Source of the DNA: Lucinisca nassula
Taxonomy: Eukaryota > Mollusca > Bivalvia > Lucinida > Lucinidae
Length of the DNA: 64,000 bases
Assembly: GCA_963580285.1 (NCBI GenBank)
Contig: OY757012.1
Span: 168,876,652 to 168,940,651 of the forward strand
Direction of reading: 5' to 3'
A program made the translations under genes and the position numbers. How positions within the stretch are numbered: the first letter of the stretch is position 1; every line of letters begins with the position of its first letter. Of the stretch, positions 43,260 through 55,959 are shown in pieces. The notes below the pieces were generated by a model. The model was not told the origin of the DNA. It saw only the letters and a program-made list of their open reading frames with translations, and searched no databases.

Positions 43260-44620
43260 GCTAAGTTGAGCTAAAATCTAACGAATTCTACACTCGCCCA
43301 ATGAAATATGGCAAACGGATTCATGATCTTTTCTACATTTGAATCCTTACAATTTCAACGGGTGCCCATTAAGAAGTCGCACATGGATTTTGAACGATAT
43401 CTACACGTGCCATATGAGATATGAGGCATGAACTCCTATCGATATTTAACAGTTACCCCCTGCATATATTGCATTGTAACGCATTGACCTGATAAAGATA
43501 TGCTATCTCAGGACAAGTGAGCTTTATCACGTCAACGTGACATTGCACTGTTATGAACGAACCGGACTACTGGAAAATGACAAAAAATGTTATTGTTACT
43601 GGGAAAAATGGCAATATTACATGAAAAAATGTCATAGGAAAAACATGGTCAGCTGATACTAAATATATCGACCACCAGAATGGTTGGACGCACTGAGGAC
43701 CATCAATAATTGACCTTAAATTGCTAATTTATGAGTGTACAAGGGGATAAACTGATAAATAGGATACAAGATTCGTGTCATATAATATCAAGTTTATCAG
43801 GCTCGGCTTCGAGAACGCATGTAGAATCACTCGGCAAGCCTCGCGATTCTACAAGCGTTCTCGAAGCCTTGCCTGATAAACTTGATATCAAAAGACACGA
43901 ACCTGGTATTCTCTATCTACACGCACCACAAAACATTGAGGCACAGAATCCTTACCGTTTCTACAAGTATCCAATTATGTTTGAGTCACGGAGTTCTGAC
44001 GATTTCTACAAGTGTCCAATTGAATGTACGATTTATACATGTTCCAAATATATAATTGTGAGACAACGGGTTCTTGCGATTTTTACAATTTGCCAATAAA
44101 ATTGGCGACGAAGACTTTACGATGTGTACACGTCCACAATATAATTGTGAGACACGGAGTCCGTACGATTTCTCCACGCGTCAAATAGAATGCGAAACGG
44201 AGACTTTACAATTTCTTCAAATGCCAAATTTCTGTGAGCCGAGCCACTGATTCTGGCGATTTCTATCAGTCCTAATTACAATGTGAAATAATGACTGCAA
44301 GAATCCAATGCAATGTGAGACATGGGGTAATTTCGATTTCTGCAAGAAGTCAATGAAATACAGTATAAGACACACATTCAAGTACCAAATAAAATGAGAG
44401 CTGGAATCTTAATAATATCTACAAGTATCCAACAAAATGTGAAGTACAAAAACATGATATGCGTGACTAACTGACCTTTCATATCCTTGCATTCTTACAA
44501 CTGTCCAAAATAAAGTGTAAGATGCAGAACTAAACTATTGGTACAAATGTGAGACACGGAGTCCTGACAATTTCTAGAAGTGTCCATTACAATGTGAGAC
44601 ATGAAGTGTTTTGGTTCAAA
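43260..44620 (+). repeat. R55 tandem repeat region
   Basis: Many diverged units of GATTTCTACAAGTGTCC, AATNNAATGTGAGACACGGA and GTCCTTACGATTTC. A strong foldback lies inside it (43772-43901). The 122-aa open stretch from 43731 spans foldback and repeats and is not supported as a gene. Confidence 0.8.
43772..43901. repeat. Foldback palindrome (~60-bp arms)
   Basis: TTCGTGTC, ATATCAAGTTTATCAGGC, GGCTTCGAGAACGC and TGTAGAATC pair with GATTCTACA, GCGTTCTCGAAGCC, GCCTGATAAACTTGATAT and GACACGAA. It is a single hairpin of about 130 bp. Confidence 0.88.
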
Positions 44621-44651
44621 GAGGTCCCTTATGTTCCTCTTTCATCAGTAT

Positions 44652-44880
44652 CTAACCCTTTTTGTACCAAATCGAATCTTCCTATTTATATATAGCAAGA
44701 GTCCATTTCAAAATTTAGGGGTGTCAGGTTGTGTTTTCATCAAACTCTATTTGGAAAATGACTGAACTTTTAGCAAACAGTGGAGGCCCTGATCAGACGC
44801 CGCATTCTGCGGCGTCAGATCTGGGCCTGCGCTGTTTGCTAACTACCCGTTTTGGGATTTCCAGTACTAAATGGGCTAAA
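44652..44880. mobile_element. MITE-C copy, termini like TAGCCCATTT
   Basis: CTAACCCTTTTTGTACC at the left and TACTAAATGGGCTAAA at the right. The core is GCAAACAGTGGAGGCCCTGA, CAGACGCCGC and the inverse ending GCGCTGTTTGC. Its internal sequence matches 63251-63801. Confidence 0.8.
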
Positions 44881-45279
44881 TCGTACACAACTGCGGCGTT
44901 CATGTTTTGGCTCGATTGTTTATTGGGTCATAGTTACTAACCACATAACTGTCCAAGTGACTATCGCTGACCATCTACAGAATTCGGATAACGGTTACTT
45001 ATAGCAACGTTAGTCCATTCTCTGTGGCGTCCGATTGCTGTGTAAAAAGTATAATCTAGACTGGGCTCGTGTTCTGGGTCATTGGCAAACATTGTAGATC
45101 CATCCAGATCCGTTCCTGCGTAAGGTCTACTTGCGTAAAATACTGGAATTCAAGGGTTTAACGGAACAGTTAAAACATTTCCAGCTTACACTCAGGAAAA
45201 TCAACCCTCCAGTGCCGTCATTTGATTTCAACAAGAGCACCGCATGCGGGTGCCAACGCTCGGCTGCAGTTTCTTTTAT
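44881..45279. other. No recognised gene; downstream flank of the GPCR
   Basis: On the minus strand AATAAA occurs at 45280-45275, about 400 bp after the GPCR stop, and could act as a polyadenylation signal. This is not tested. Confidence 0.35.
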
Positions 45280-45282
45280 TTA

Positions 45283-45645
45283 AACAAAAATTCTAAGTCG
45301 AAAAAGGGCATAACTGTGCCAAAAATATTTTGAGGGTTACCTCACCTATTGGTATGAGTTCCCCTTTTCAAAATGAACAACTAGTCCGAGTTTCAAGTAA
45401 ATATGTTCAGTAATGACAGAGATATTATAAAATGTCCAAGTTTTTGCACGACGACGACGCAAAAATTCTAAGTCGAAAAAGGGGCATAACTGTGCCAAAA
45501 ATATTTTGAGGGTTACCTCACCTATTGGTATGAGTTCCCTTTTCATAATGAACAACTAGTCCAAGTTTTAAGTAAATATGTTCAGTAATGACAGAGATAT
45601 TACAAAATGTCCAAGTTTTTGCACGACGACGACGACGAATAGCTA
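45283..45645. repeat. 182-bp direct repeat, two near-identical copies
   Basis: CAAAAATTCTAAGTCGAAAA opens copies at about 45283 and 45463. They are almost identical through GTTTTTGCACGACGACGACG. They lie just downstream of the GPCR stop codon, probably within its 3' UTR or immediate flank. Confidence 0.92.
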
Positions 45646-45682
45646 TAACAATACCTCGTCGTTTTCTTCGAAAACAGCCGAG

Positions 45683-47332
45683 CTATCGAGGATTTGATCT
45701 AAAACCTGCTTGTTGACTGTCTGTTCTTTTTGTACGAAGTGATCCAGCTGACCTTAAGATTTCAGAAAATCTATCACTGTACATCATTAACACTCTCCCA
45801 GAACACACGAAAGATAGAAAAATAAATATACCTTGAGATGCATTAAACACAATGAACAAATATGAAAATGCCCTTGTTCCAGTCCATGAATAAATAAATC
45901 CAAATATCCAACAAACACCAGTCAAAGTAGACAACTTTGAAAATATAATTATATCGTTTCTTCCATTCTTAACATGTGTCTGCATTTTTGGCATTCTCAA
46001 AATAGAACACATGAACAATAGAAACATACAGATGTTAGCAATTATCACTAAGCCAACCGGAACACCAAAAGTAAAAGTGACCATTTTCTCAGAGCTTATG
46101 TAGCAGGTAATTCTTCCATACCCGAAGTCATTATACCCAGACGAGTGTAATGAAAAGAATATATTTGCTAATATCAGAGAGATAGATAGTACAATCGAGT
46201 ATAACCAGTAAAATAGAAAAGTCTTCAAACCTTTGCCAGACGATGGTTTCTCATTACTAGTAAATACTCTAAACACATGGAAGGTGCAGATATTCATCCA
46301 AAATATAGACATCAGCCAGAAGAAATGAGTACACAATCCTGAAGTTATACACTCAACTGAATCTTGTTCAAACCCGCTGTAGCTCCCTATCAGATATAGA
46401 GACTGTGCAAGAAAAAGACAAATAATCAACGCCATATTGTTTTTGCCTGGCAAACTTCTAAGACTGGGAAAAGCACAAAATGTTCCAAATGATATGAGTA
46501 GACAAAGAAGAGAAGCCGAAATACAAATTATTGAAAGGGCAGTTGAAAAATCTAACTTCGTCCGACTTTCTTCTTGCAACAAGATCCGCTCACTTGCAAC
46601 AGAAAAATATTTCCTATAAATGTCAGAGCAAACAAGCACGGTGTGTTTGTTTGTGCCGAAGTGAAATTGAGAATCATTGAAAACCACACCCAGAGAATCA
46701 AAACGAATTCCATTAAGGTCTTCAACCCAATAATAGTTAGGCTGTTCCAGCTTTACCAATGGACAAGATGTTTGTTTGGCTAATACAATAATTTCTGTGC
46801 GTTTAGAACAAATATCCTGAAATAAGTTGGAGTCGTTCTGTACTGGCAAAGACAACTCGAAGTCTTTTGGCTTGACACCGAATTTTTGAGTGACTGCACC
46901 ATCTGTGACCGTTATATTCATAGGAAATGCCAGCATGCTAGAATAGCGGTTAAGAATATCAACAAGGTCGTGGTATTGGGTAATCTGAATATGCAATTCA
47001 ACTTCGTAATGGTCAAATATCTCTGGACAGAGAGCACTCTTATTATAGCATATCTCGACAAAGATCGGGCGTATGTTTTTGAAACAAACATATGTGTACG
47101 CAGTGTAGGGACGTGTTTGCATTAAAAAGTTATGGAAGAAAACGGAGTAAAACAGTTGTCCAAACTGCGTTAACACCAGCCCTGGTTCCAGCGGCCTGTA
47201 CTCCACATTCCCTAGAGGATACAAACTGGCAGTAAAAATGTATACAACTCCACCAATGCTCCTGTAGATAAGTTCGCATACGCCATATTGCAGCCTCCTC
47301 ATATGAGAACAATGTAATTCAACACAGTCTTC
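45683..47332 (-). CDS. GPCR exon 3: end of ectodomain and 7TM domain
   Basis: The exon opens after a long pyrimidine tract and CTTTCTAG, and reads EDCVELHCSHMRRLQYGVC, a C-x4-C..G-x-C pattern continuing exon 2. The ectodomain continues for about 260 residues with sequons NKS, NIT, NDS and NDS. Membrane segments: TM1 STALSIICISASLLCLLI, TM2 after LRSLPGKNNM, TM3 from LCTHFFWLMSIFWMN, TM4 FLFYWLYSIVLSISLIL, TM5 FTFGVPVGLVIIANICMFLL, TM6 with GVCWIFGF, TM7 SYLFIVFNASQGIFIFLS. CITSGLC before TM3 and the CY of loop 2 can form the usual disulphide. Stop TAG is at 45685-45683. An internal ATG at 47302 also opens a 539-aa frame, but it lacks a signal peptide, so I prefer the spliced model. Confidence 0.92.
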   Translation of the reverse strand, partial: EDCVELHCSHMRRLQYGVCELIYRSIGGVVYIFTASLYPLGNVEYRPLEPGLVLTQFGQLFYSVFFHNFLMQTRPYTAYTYVCFKNIRPIFVEICYNKSALCPEIFDHYEVELHIQITQYHDLVDILNRYSSMLAFPMNITVTDGAVTQKFGVKPKDFELSLPVQNDSNLFQDICSKRTEIIVLAKQTSCPLVKLEQPNYYWVEDLNGIRFDSLGVVFNDSQFHFGTNKHTVLVCSDIYRKYFSVASERILLQEESRTKLDFSTALSIICISASLLCLLISFGTFCAFPSLRSLPGKNNMALIICLFLAQSLYLIGSYSGFEQDSVECITSGLCTHFFWLMSIFWMNICTFHVFRVFTSNEKPSSGKGLKTFLFYWLYSIVLSISLILANIFFSLHSSGYNDFGYGRITCYISSEKMVTFTFGVPVGLVIIANICMFLLFMCSILRMPKMQTHVKNGRNDIIIFSKLSTLTGVCWIFGFIYSWTGTRAFSYLFIVFNASQGIFIFLSFVCSGRVLMMYSDRFSEILRSAGSLRTKRTDSQQAGFRSNPR

Positions 47333-50300
47333 CTAGAAAGAAAAAAAAAATAGTCTATATAAACATAGTGCATGTTTTTGCTCAACAGTGGTTTATTTAA
47401 AGTATAAAAAGCGTCATCGCCGAGATGTAACTGAAATCGAGACTCAGTAATATCGCTGTTTGGAAACCCTTGGCTTTATTGGGAGCTGATTTATTTCAGC
47501 AAATGACAACGGCAGCGATACGCATAGGCTCCTGTCTTCCACATGCTAGGCTCGTGGCATGATTCTGCTCTCACAGGTACTGCCTCTACGAGTCTTTGCT
47601 AGTGCGCGCTTTAAAGACATCAACTTTCTTTTTACTGGAAACAACACTCCTATATATATAAAAGTGAAGCAAAACTCTTTTCTCGCTGAATTAACTAATT
47701 TTGCCACACAAATTTCTGACCTTTAATCAACCAAGATCACATCTGCACAGTCATATAGCTGATTCCGTGTAGAGTTATAAGCCACCGTGTAGAGTGTACC
47801 AAGATGGCGGATCATTTATCATAGAAAATGTAAGTGAATTTTCACCTTTACCGCACCCTGTAGTTTGCGAGTTTTTATTCATTGTCTTTGCGCAATTAAG
47901 TGCATAAAATATTGAATTTTAATGTTTTGTATTCATTTTTGTCTAGCGTTCCTGCACTCGCATGAAAATAATGCCGTGATCCAGACAAAACAAAACATCA
48001 CGAAAACACGCCTATATAATTTTGACCCCCTCGAACCCCACATTTATATAGTAAAACTGGGGTTTGCAGAGGTAACACTTATTTTTCTTATTTCTGCTCT
48101 AAAATATAGATTGTGGGTACTCGTTCGAACCGCCTCGATGAGGCGGTTCTAACGAGTACCCACAGTCTATATTTTTCATCTTAAAATCTTCATTTTTTGT
48201 TTTTGGCGATAAAGGTGGCAGCGTATTTGTATAGGCGTGTTTTCGTAATGAGTAGCAAAATGTATCGAGCAGCAACATGGTTTTTAAGTAACTGTGACTC
48301 ATAAAAGCATATTCACGCAGCGTTTTGGACATTAACAAGCGAATAATTAATTAACCACTGCCCCTATCCTCACTTTGTCCGAAGTGCTCGTATGGAAGCT
48401 AATATTCTGATTTAAAAAAAACGGGACGGCGACCGTGCAGATAAGAGCATATTTTTGTTGTTACCCGTGTAGATACGATTAATTTTTGATGATATTGACA
48501 CGGTGTAGACCCGCAGTTTGTTTACCATGTAGAATCAAATTGACAATAGAAGCATTTCAGATCAAAATAATTTAAGTCAGCCTATGGTATATCGTATTGT
48601 GTATGTCTTGCCGCAAATACGGCAAGGAATAGCACTGGCGCCATGTTTCACTAAATAGACCAGGAGCTGATGTTTTTCAGCGAAATGGGTTCGCATGTGT
48701 CACATGTGTACTAAAATGTTTTAGTATGCTTCGCATGCATGTGTTCTCGCATACCCTGTTTTGAGTGGAACGATGTCGCTCACTCAGAACAAAAGTGTAC
48801 CGCAGTTGCGTGGAAGGATTCGTCCATGGCTTGGAATCTGAAATGAAAATAGAAGTGAAGGCAATGCCCAGGAATCGATACAATTAACCCACAGCTCCAA
48901 TCAGAGACACCAAAGGAAAAGAAACACAAACATGAAATAACTAAACCGTAATTGAAACACCGATAGCGGAAAAGCCAAAAGGACAGTCGCTTTCCAACAA
49001 AATGGCCAATCGGCTATCCAAAAGAAAAAAAAATACAGGCGATACACACACTCATTTACAAACCATAACAAAAAATAAAAATAAAAAAAAAAACACGACA
49101 AAAGAACAGCCTTGGAACAGACAAAGAAACGAATTCCACTGGTGGGGGCGCGGGGGTGGTTGCTTAAATCCATTTTTCGCGGCCCCGCAATCCTTACTTT
49201 CGTCGCGATTTAAACAAATAATTTGTGCAGTCCGCATCAAGGCCTCATAACTCATCAGTGCAACATCTCCGAGAACACGAAAATCAAACAACCACAGAGA
49301 TGAAACAACGGTGCGGAATTGACTGCAAGAAACCACTGAAATGCTGGAGCAAAAGAAAACCAACAGTTAGACCCCGATGGGCCAGACCGGAGACAAAGCA
49401 TCAGGCACCAACCAACATTGCATAAAGTTAACATGAATTTGGCAAACTCATACAATAAGGTACGAAAAGCTTTTTTTCAGCACGATAACATAACAGAAAA
49501 GAATTTCTGAGCGGTATTTGAACTATTTTACTAATGAATTCTGAGATATCAATCGTGTGGAATAGGCCTTCATACCATAAAATGTACCAGACGTGCATTT
49601 ATAATGAGCTAATTTATACACTGTTACAATATATTTCATTCTAAACAGAAATGATGCAAATGACACCTTGAGGATATTTTAATTGCATTCCTCCAAAGCT
49701 CAAAGAGTTACTAAAGAAAAACAACAGCAAAATAATAATACTAATAAAAAACAACAACAAGACAATGGGTATCCCATCCATCATATCTCAGGTCAGTAAC
49801 CATACACGACCATTGAATGAATATTTAAACGTCAATTTCATAAATAAAGCAATGATGTCTACACGGTAAACAAACTCTGGTTCTACACCGTTGCCAATTT
49901 CCCAAAAAGAGACCTGGACTACACGGTGAACAGCCAAAATCTCCTATGATCTACATGGTAACAAGTCTGATTTTTCAAACGTCAAATACCACAATTCATA
50001 ATGTGTTTTCAAAGTTGTTAGGTCTCGTGGAGGTTCCTCGGGCAATGAAGCTACTGGATTTAAGCAGAACGGATATGCTACTGGTGTATAAAAAGATAAA
50101 TTGACACAAAATAGACAAGTTCGCCGCTGCCTTTATGAAAAATCTGAATCGGTTACCTAACGACCATCAGACGGAAATCATCACAGAAAATTATCAGAAT
50201 CCTAAATTCTAATTATTTAATAACATATACGTGTCATTTTTATGACTTGTTGGTCAGTATTTAAGGGTGTTTCCTTCATTTAAAAAGGTACTCACGATTT

Positions 50301-53300
50301 TCTGTTTGTATCCTCCGCCATCTTGGTACACTCTACACGGTGGCTTAAAACTCTACACGGTATCAGTTATTTGACTGTGATCTGGTTCAGCAAGACATGG
50401 GTTAAACATTATAGCTTTATTACGATCATCATTACATCACATTTTATTAGATAAACCTGTATAGAAATTCCAAGAAACTTTTGTTGAAATATTTATGCAG
50501 TTTCGTCATGAAATTTTGTTTGAAGCAGAATATTCTAGATCATGTCACATTAAAATAGAATTTAATTACATGCACCCAAATTAAAAGTGGCTAAGTATTT
50601 TTATTTATAAAATTCACCAGGTTTCAAGAATACACGCCCGTGATTTGATCTACTTTACAAATGACCTCAAAACTGTGATTTATTACTCAACAAATCATAC
50701 ACTAGAGCTGATCTTTTCTCAAATAAACTAAAATTGGCTCAGTTATCAATACCCAGCAGGCACACGTCGCTAGGGCAACATCAAATCAACGTTGGTGCAA
50801 CGTTACGCCGACGTTGATTGACGTTGCTTGAACGTCATGACGTCACACCGACGTTGCCATGACGTCATAATTACGCCATGTGCCTGCTGGGGTAAGGAAA
50901 CCAAATATAAGCTGCAGTGTGATGAAGTATGGGGAAACATTTTGCCGCCGCCAAACGACTTTTATCACCAGCTGCAGACAAGTGAAATTTAGCTGTAAAC
51001 TTTGCTTTTCGAAAACACACCTATACAAATACATTGTAAAGTTTACCGCCGAAATAACTAAAATTTTAAGATGAAAAAGTGTGAGCTTTTTCTTATTTCT
51101 GCTCAAAATATAGATTGTAGGTAGATGTACTCGTTAGAACTGCCTAGATGAGGGGGGTTTAACGAGTACCCACAATCTTTATTTTAGAGCAGAAAGAAGT
51201 AAGATAAGGTTTACCCCTGTAAAACCGAGTTTTACTACATAAAAGTGAGGTTCAAGGGGGTCAAAAATTATATAGACGTGTTTTCATGATGGCTTTGGAA
51301 ATTCACATATAGCATGTAAAGTGTGTATCCCATTTACCCGTATCCTGCTGGATAATTTATCTAGCTACACCAATTTGTGACTATTAGCCAATCGGATTAC
51401 ACGATATTATGGATTCATTCAAATTCACAAACTAAATGACAAACAGTGTAGATCCTGATCAGATGGCAAGAAGCCATCTGATCTGGGTCTACTCTATTTG
51501 AAAAGTTAGTGGCTGTCGTGAACAACAGGATAAGGATTAAACACAATTAGCAAACATATACTATGACATATTAATGGTTTTAATATATACCTCACGGCGT
51601 GCAACATACCTTAACGACATCATAGATGAAACCAGCTGGGCAGTCACTGCCATGATTCGGTTCTGCTTGTATGAAATCAACTTTAAGGAGGCCAGAAAAT
51701 GAATACATATGTGACGGAGTTTGCCATCCCTTTTCATAGCTATATACGGTGTAGCTGCTCGGTACCTCTCCATTACAGAGAGCACAAAATATGTTTCTGA
51801 AAATGAAATGATTGGCAAGTTAACCCTTATCTTGCTGAATATTAATTTAAGCCACACCCATTTCTGTCTATCAACCAATCAAATTACTTGATGTAATTTA
51901 TTGCTACAAATTCATAAACTGAATGCCAAACAGTGTAGATCCTGATCAGATGGCTTCTTCAATCTGATCTGCATCTACACTGTTTGCAAAGATAGGGGTT
52001 GTCGTGAACAGCAGAATAATAGTTAGCAACTATGAAATGAGCCAGGTTTTGTTTGAATTGAGGGTTTACGTCCCCGTCGAACCTATTTAGGTCATTTTGG
52101 AGACATTGCTTTCAATTGTGTGGAACTTTTACTTATTTGGTATTTTCACTGTTTGAAACATTTTTCGATTTCAATTTAGCTGAGAAATCACTGTATTCAA
52201 TTGACAAACTTGTGAGAAAGTCCGACGATAGACTTCAATATGCGCTATATTGAAGACTATTGACAAGCCAGCAAAGAATATCGGGCCACCGTCGGGCCGA
52301 CAGTGATACGACTCGCTTTCGGTCCGACGTTGAACCGCTCTTTTGTGATAGCTAGGTAATAGGTCGTACCAGTAGTGTCGCGACTACAGTCAAACTTCAA
52401 TGGCACCATTACGAAACACGCATATACAAATGCATTGTAAACTTTACCGTCGAAAGCACAAAAATTTTACGGTGAAAAAAATGTGATATTTCTCTTATTT
52501 CTGCTCAAAATATAGAGGCGGTTCTAACGAGTAGCCACATTCTATATTTTAGAGCAGAAATGAGAAAAGAAGGTTTACTGTATAAAAGTGGTGTTCAAGG
52601 GGGTAAAATTTATATAGGTGCGTTTTTGTGATGAAAAGCCCTTTGGACCATGAACATTTATTCGATTTGGTGTAATCGTGCTACTCAGATTTACATACAC
52701 CAGTATGTTACAGTAGAACTTCAATGGCTCGAACCCCAATGGCTCGTTTACCATGGATAAGTCGAACCCTTTCTTGGGTCCGCAGGGGATTTCTCCGAAT
52801 ACGATATAGGGATAATATAGAGGGGTTTTCTTCTTCTATCTTGCAAATGAATGTTGTGTGCAATCATTAGAATCGCCTGAATCTCCTCGATGAGGCGATT
52901 CTAATTAGTACACACAACATACATTTATAATATAGAACACCGAAAAGATATCCCACAAATATCTCGACTATGCCTCTTTGTAAAACACTAAGGATAACCC
53001 TCCATGGCTAGAACTACCGCTGTCTCGAATAAATTTTCATGGTCCCAAAGGGGTTGGAGCCATCGAAGTTTGACTGTAGTTAGAAGGCATAATATGGATA
53101 TCCTTTCGATTATCATTGAAAGACGACCATTAGTAAACGCAACGTTGTTAAGGATGTCGTACATGTAACGTTTTGGGACATATCTAACTAATTTGCATAT
53201 TTAATCCACTAGTGGATTACCAAATTTATAACACGGTGTTATCATTGAAACTCTTTGTTTCTTCTATTTAAATTTATAACTGTAGTAAGCGCTCATTAAA

Positions 53301-55919
53301 ATTTTTCTTTCAGTCGGCTCATGTATCGCTACGCTGATTGAAAAAGTTCTTGTGACCAGTAAAGAATCAAGTTCCTTAGAATACATGTAATATACAGATT
53401 ATTGAATCATCGAATTTTAGATATGGGATTTATAAACCTCGGGAGGTTGAACATCCGATAAAGGTGCGCACGAGTTTCTTTATCGGATGTTGCACCTCCC
53501 TCGATTTATAAATCCCATATTTAAAATGAGTTGATTAATAGACTCAATATTTTCCTTTCTTGTGTGTGCCTTCATGCATCTAATCTTCATCTTCATTCGT
53601 TAGATTTAGATTCTGTTTTATTTGTTTTTGACTTTTCCTAAGAAACTATTTCTTTCTACGTAGAGATGCGGCGACGTTGCTTAGCACTGCGGTGGCCGGA
53701 CATCTTTACCAACTGCGCAACAAAGGCTACCCCATAAGTGGATACTCATATAGTCTGATATTGCACTATCCTCTATATTTTCCTTTGTATTTTTCCCTGG
53801 ATTATGGTTAATTCACTAAGGAATGGAATCAGAGCAAATGCAAATATCCCTGATTATGTCCCCACTGTGGTTGTAAAGAGAAAACAAAACGCACCCGTTG
53901 CTTAAGGAAGTAACCATAATCCGGCCACAGCAGTGTTAGGCCACGTCGCCGCATCTGTGCGACGGTTCGAATCACAGCAAAGGCAAAAATTTATTTATCC
54001 TTATTATGTATCCAGACAAAAAGTCGCTTAGTTTGTAAAGGAAATCACAGGGAAGTATCCAGCAACGGATCGTACCCAGTAGCGAATCAACACGACTTTG
54101 ACTAGCCGCCAAAACAAAATGAAAGCCATTTAGCATACAACCTACTATCACTCATATAGCATATTCAGTCATACTTAAAATCAAGAAAAAATCGTTTGTT
54201 CAAAACAAAGTATGCCAATTTAAGCCAAGCTCGTGCAGAATGACATGAGCATTTTCGATGCCTAAATTTAGACGAATAATTTTGTTTTAAAAGGAGCGTA
54301 AACTATTGTACAGCTTATAAATGCATTAACATATTAATCGGCTGGGAATGAAGAGCAGGCGACCAAAAGCTATGGACATCTTGATTTGTAGGTAAGGGAG
54401 ATATAATCCTGGAAAATCGAAGGTATAGGTATTTAACCGATTGAACATTGAATTTTTAAACCCCGGTAACGGATCAGTTATTTTCGTATATTATGTTTCA
54501 CAGAAAGTGGATACAGAAAGTAAGTTTCTTTTAACCTGACTCTATTGCATTTGAGCCTTGCATTTTGAACAGTCGATTATCAGTCATTTGCCACCATTCT
54601 TCCAGAACTTCAACAGCACAGACCTTGATCAGATGCCGTTATGCGACATATGATCTGGGACCATACGAACAATACGATTTTTTTTCTTTTGAAAACCTTT
54701 TGCACAATCTGTGCACGGGGCCCATCCGCCGTCCGCTGGGGATTATTCTAGAACCTGCGTATGTAACTTTGACTACACCTTCTTTCTTAAACTCCTAAAC
54801 AATTCACCCATTTAAGGGGAATGGAAAAACCTTCAGGGGAGGCAACTACTTCAAAAATATTTTTGTCTCCCATTTCAAAAGGGGTCAACTCTTAAAGAAA
54901 AGAATTTGCTCCTGGGGAGCAAATTCTTTCCATAAAGAGTTTACCCCCTTTCCCGCAGGACAGGGCTTATAGAAAGGCAAACAGGACGTCCCGAAAGTTA
55001 TCTCCCTTCGAAAAAAGGTGAAAAAATCTTCCAGGTGTTCCCATTCCCCTTAAGACCATTCCAGGGGATTTAATTCAGGGGAATGGGGTTTTCAGGATGA
55101 AAGGTTTGAAGTAAATGGATACGGGTAAAAAAACAAGGCATGCAAGAGGAAGACAGTACAGTCGAACTTTAATGGCTCGAACACCTTTGGGACTTCGAAA
55201 ATCTGTTCGAGACGGGGGCAGTTCGAGCCACTGAGGCCTACTGCCAGGAGGAGGCATAACGGGGTACTTTTGGACATATTTTCGGTGTTCTGTAATGAAA
55301 ATGTATGCTGTGTGTACTCATTAGAATCGCCTCATCGAGGCGATTCTATGAGGCGGTTCTATTGAGTACACACAGCATACATTTACAAGATAAAAGACGA
55401 AATTATCTCGCACCATTTTTTTATGTAGAGGGCTTCCCTAGGGGCTCAAGAACGGGTTCGACTCAGCCATGGTAAACGAGCCATCGGTGTTCGAGCCATC
55501 GAAGTTCTACTTTAAATTGTTCTCTTAACATTTCCTGGCATAGTTTTTTTTTCGTTCTCTTTTGTCATCGTTCCCGTTGTTTTTGTTGTTTACTGTGAAC
55601 TCCCTAGGAGGGTGGGGTAGGGATGTGGGTGTGGAAGTATTTGGTCCTCGGCTCCATGGAACTTTTGGCCAGTTCTTTACAGCACTCTAAATTTCCCTGC
55701 ACCCTGAAAATGTGCTTGCTGCCCAGCTCACCTAAATAAGTACCATTTCTCCCCAATTTAATCGTCTCCCAAACTCCCCGAAATCCCTGGTAGGGCCTTT
55801 TTTCTGTCTCTGCCCAGTACAAGTCTTATAAAAATGCAAATGTAAGTGCAGATCAGAGAAGGGGCCAGAGCTGGGTAACTGATCCCAGGTAATAAATGTT
55901 CAAAGTGGCATAACTGGAA

Positions 55920-55959
<40 letters not shown>

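Larger units (their letters stand above)
47726..50388. mobile_element. ~2.65-kb non-autonomous DNA element with long TIRs and CCGTGTAGA motifs
   Basis: The left end (about 47726-47818) carries GATCACATCTGCACAGTC, CCGTGTAGAGTTATAAGCCA and CCGTGTAGAGTGTACCAAGA followed by TGGCGGA. The right end (50318-50388) carries the inverse of the same series. Further CCGTGTAGA-like motifs form inner clusters at 48466-48535 (direct) and 49857-49960 (inverted), so the element is symmetrical. No transposase is present. A MITE-A (47996-48250) and a family T retroelement tail (48848-49432) are nested inside. It sits in intron 2 of the GPCR. Confidence 0.75.

Noticed and set aside
43731..44099. 122-aa open frame as a gene
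   Set aside because: It crosses the foldback and R55 repeats; no domain and no homologous frame in other repeat copies.
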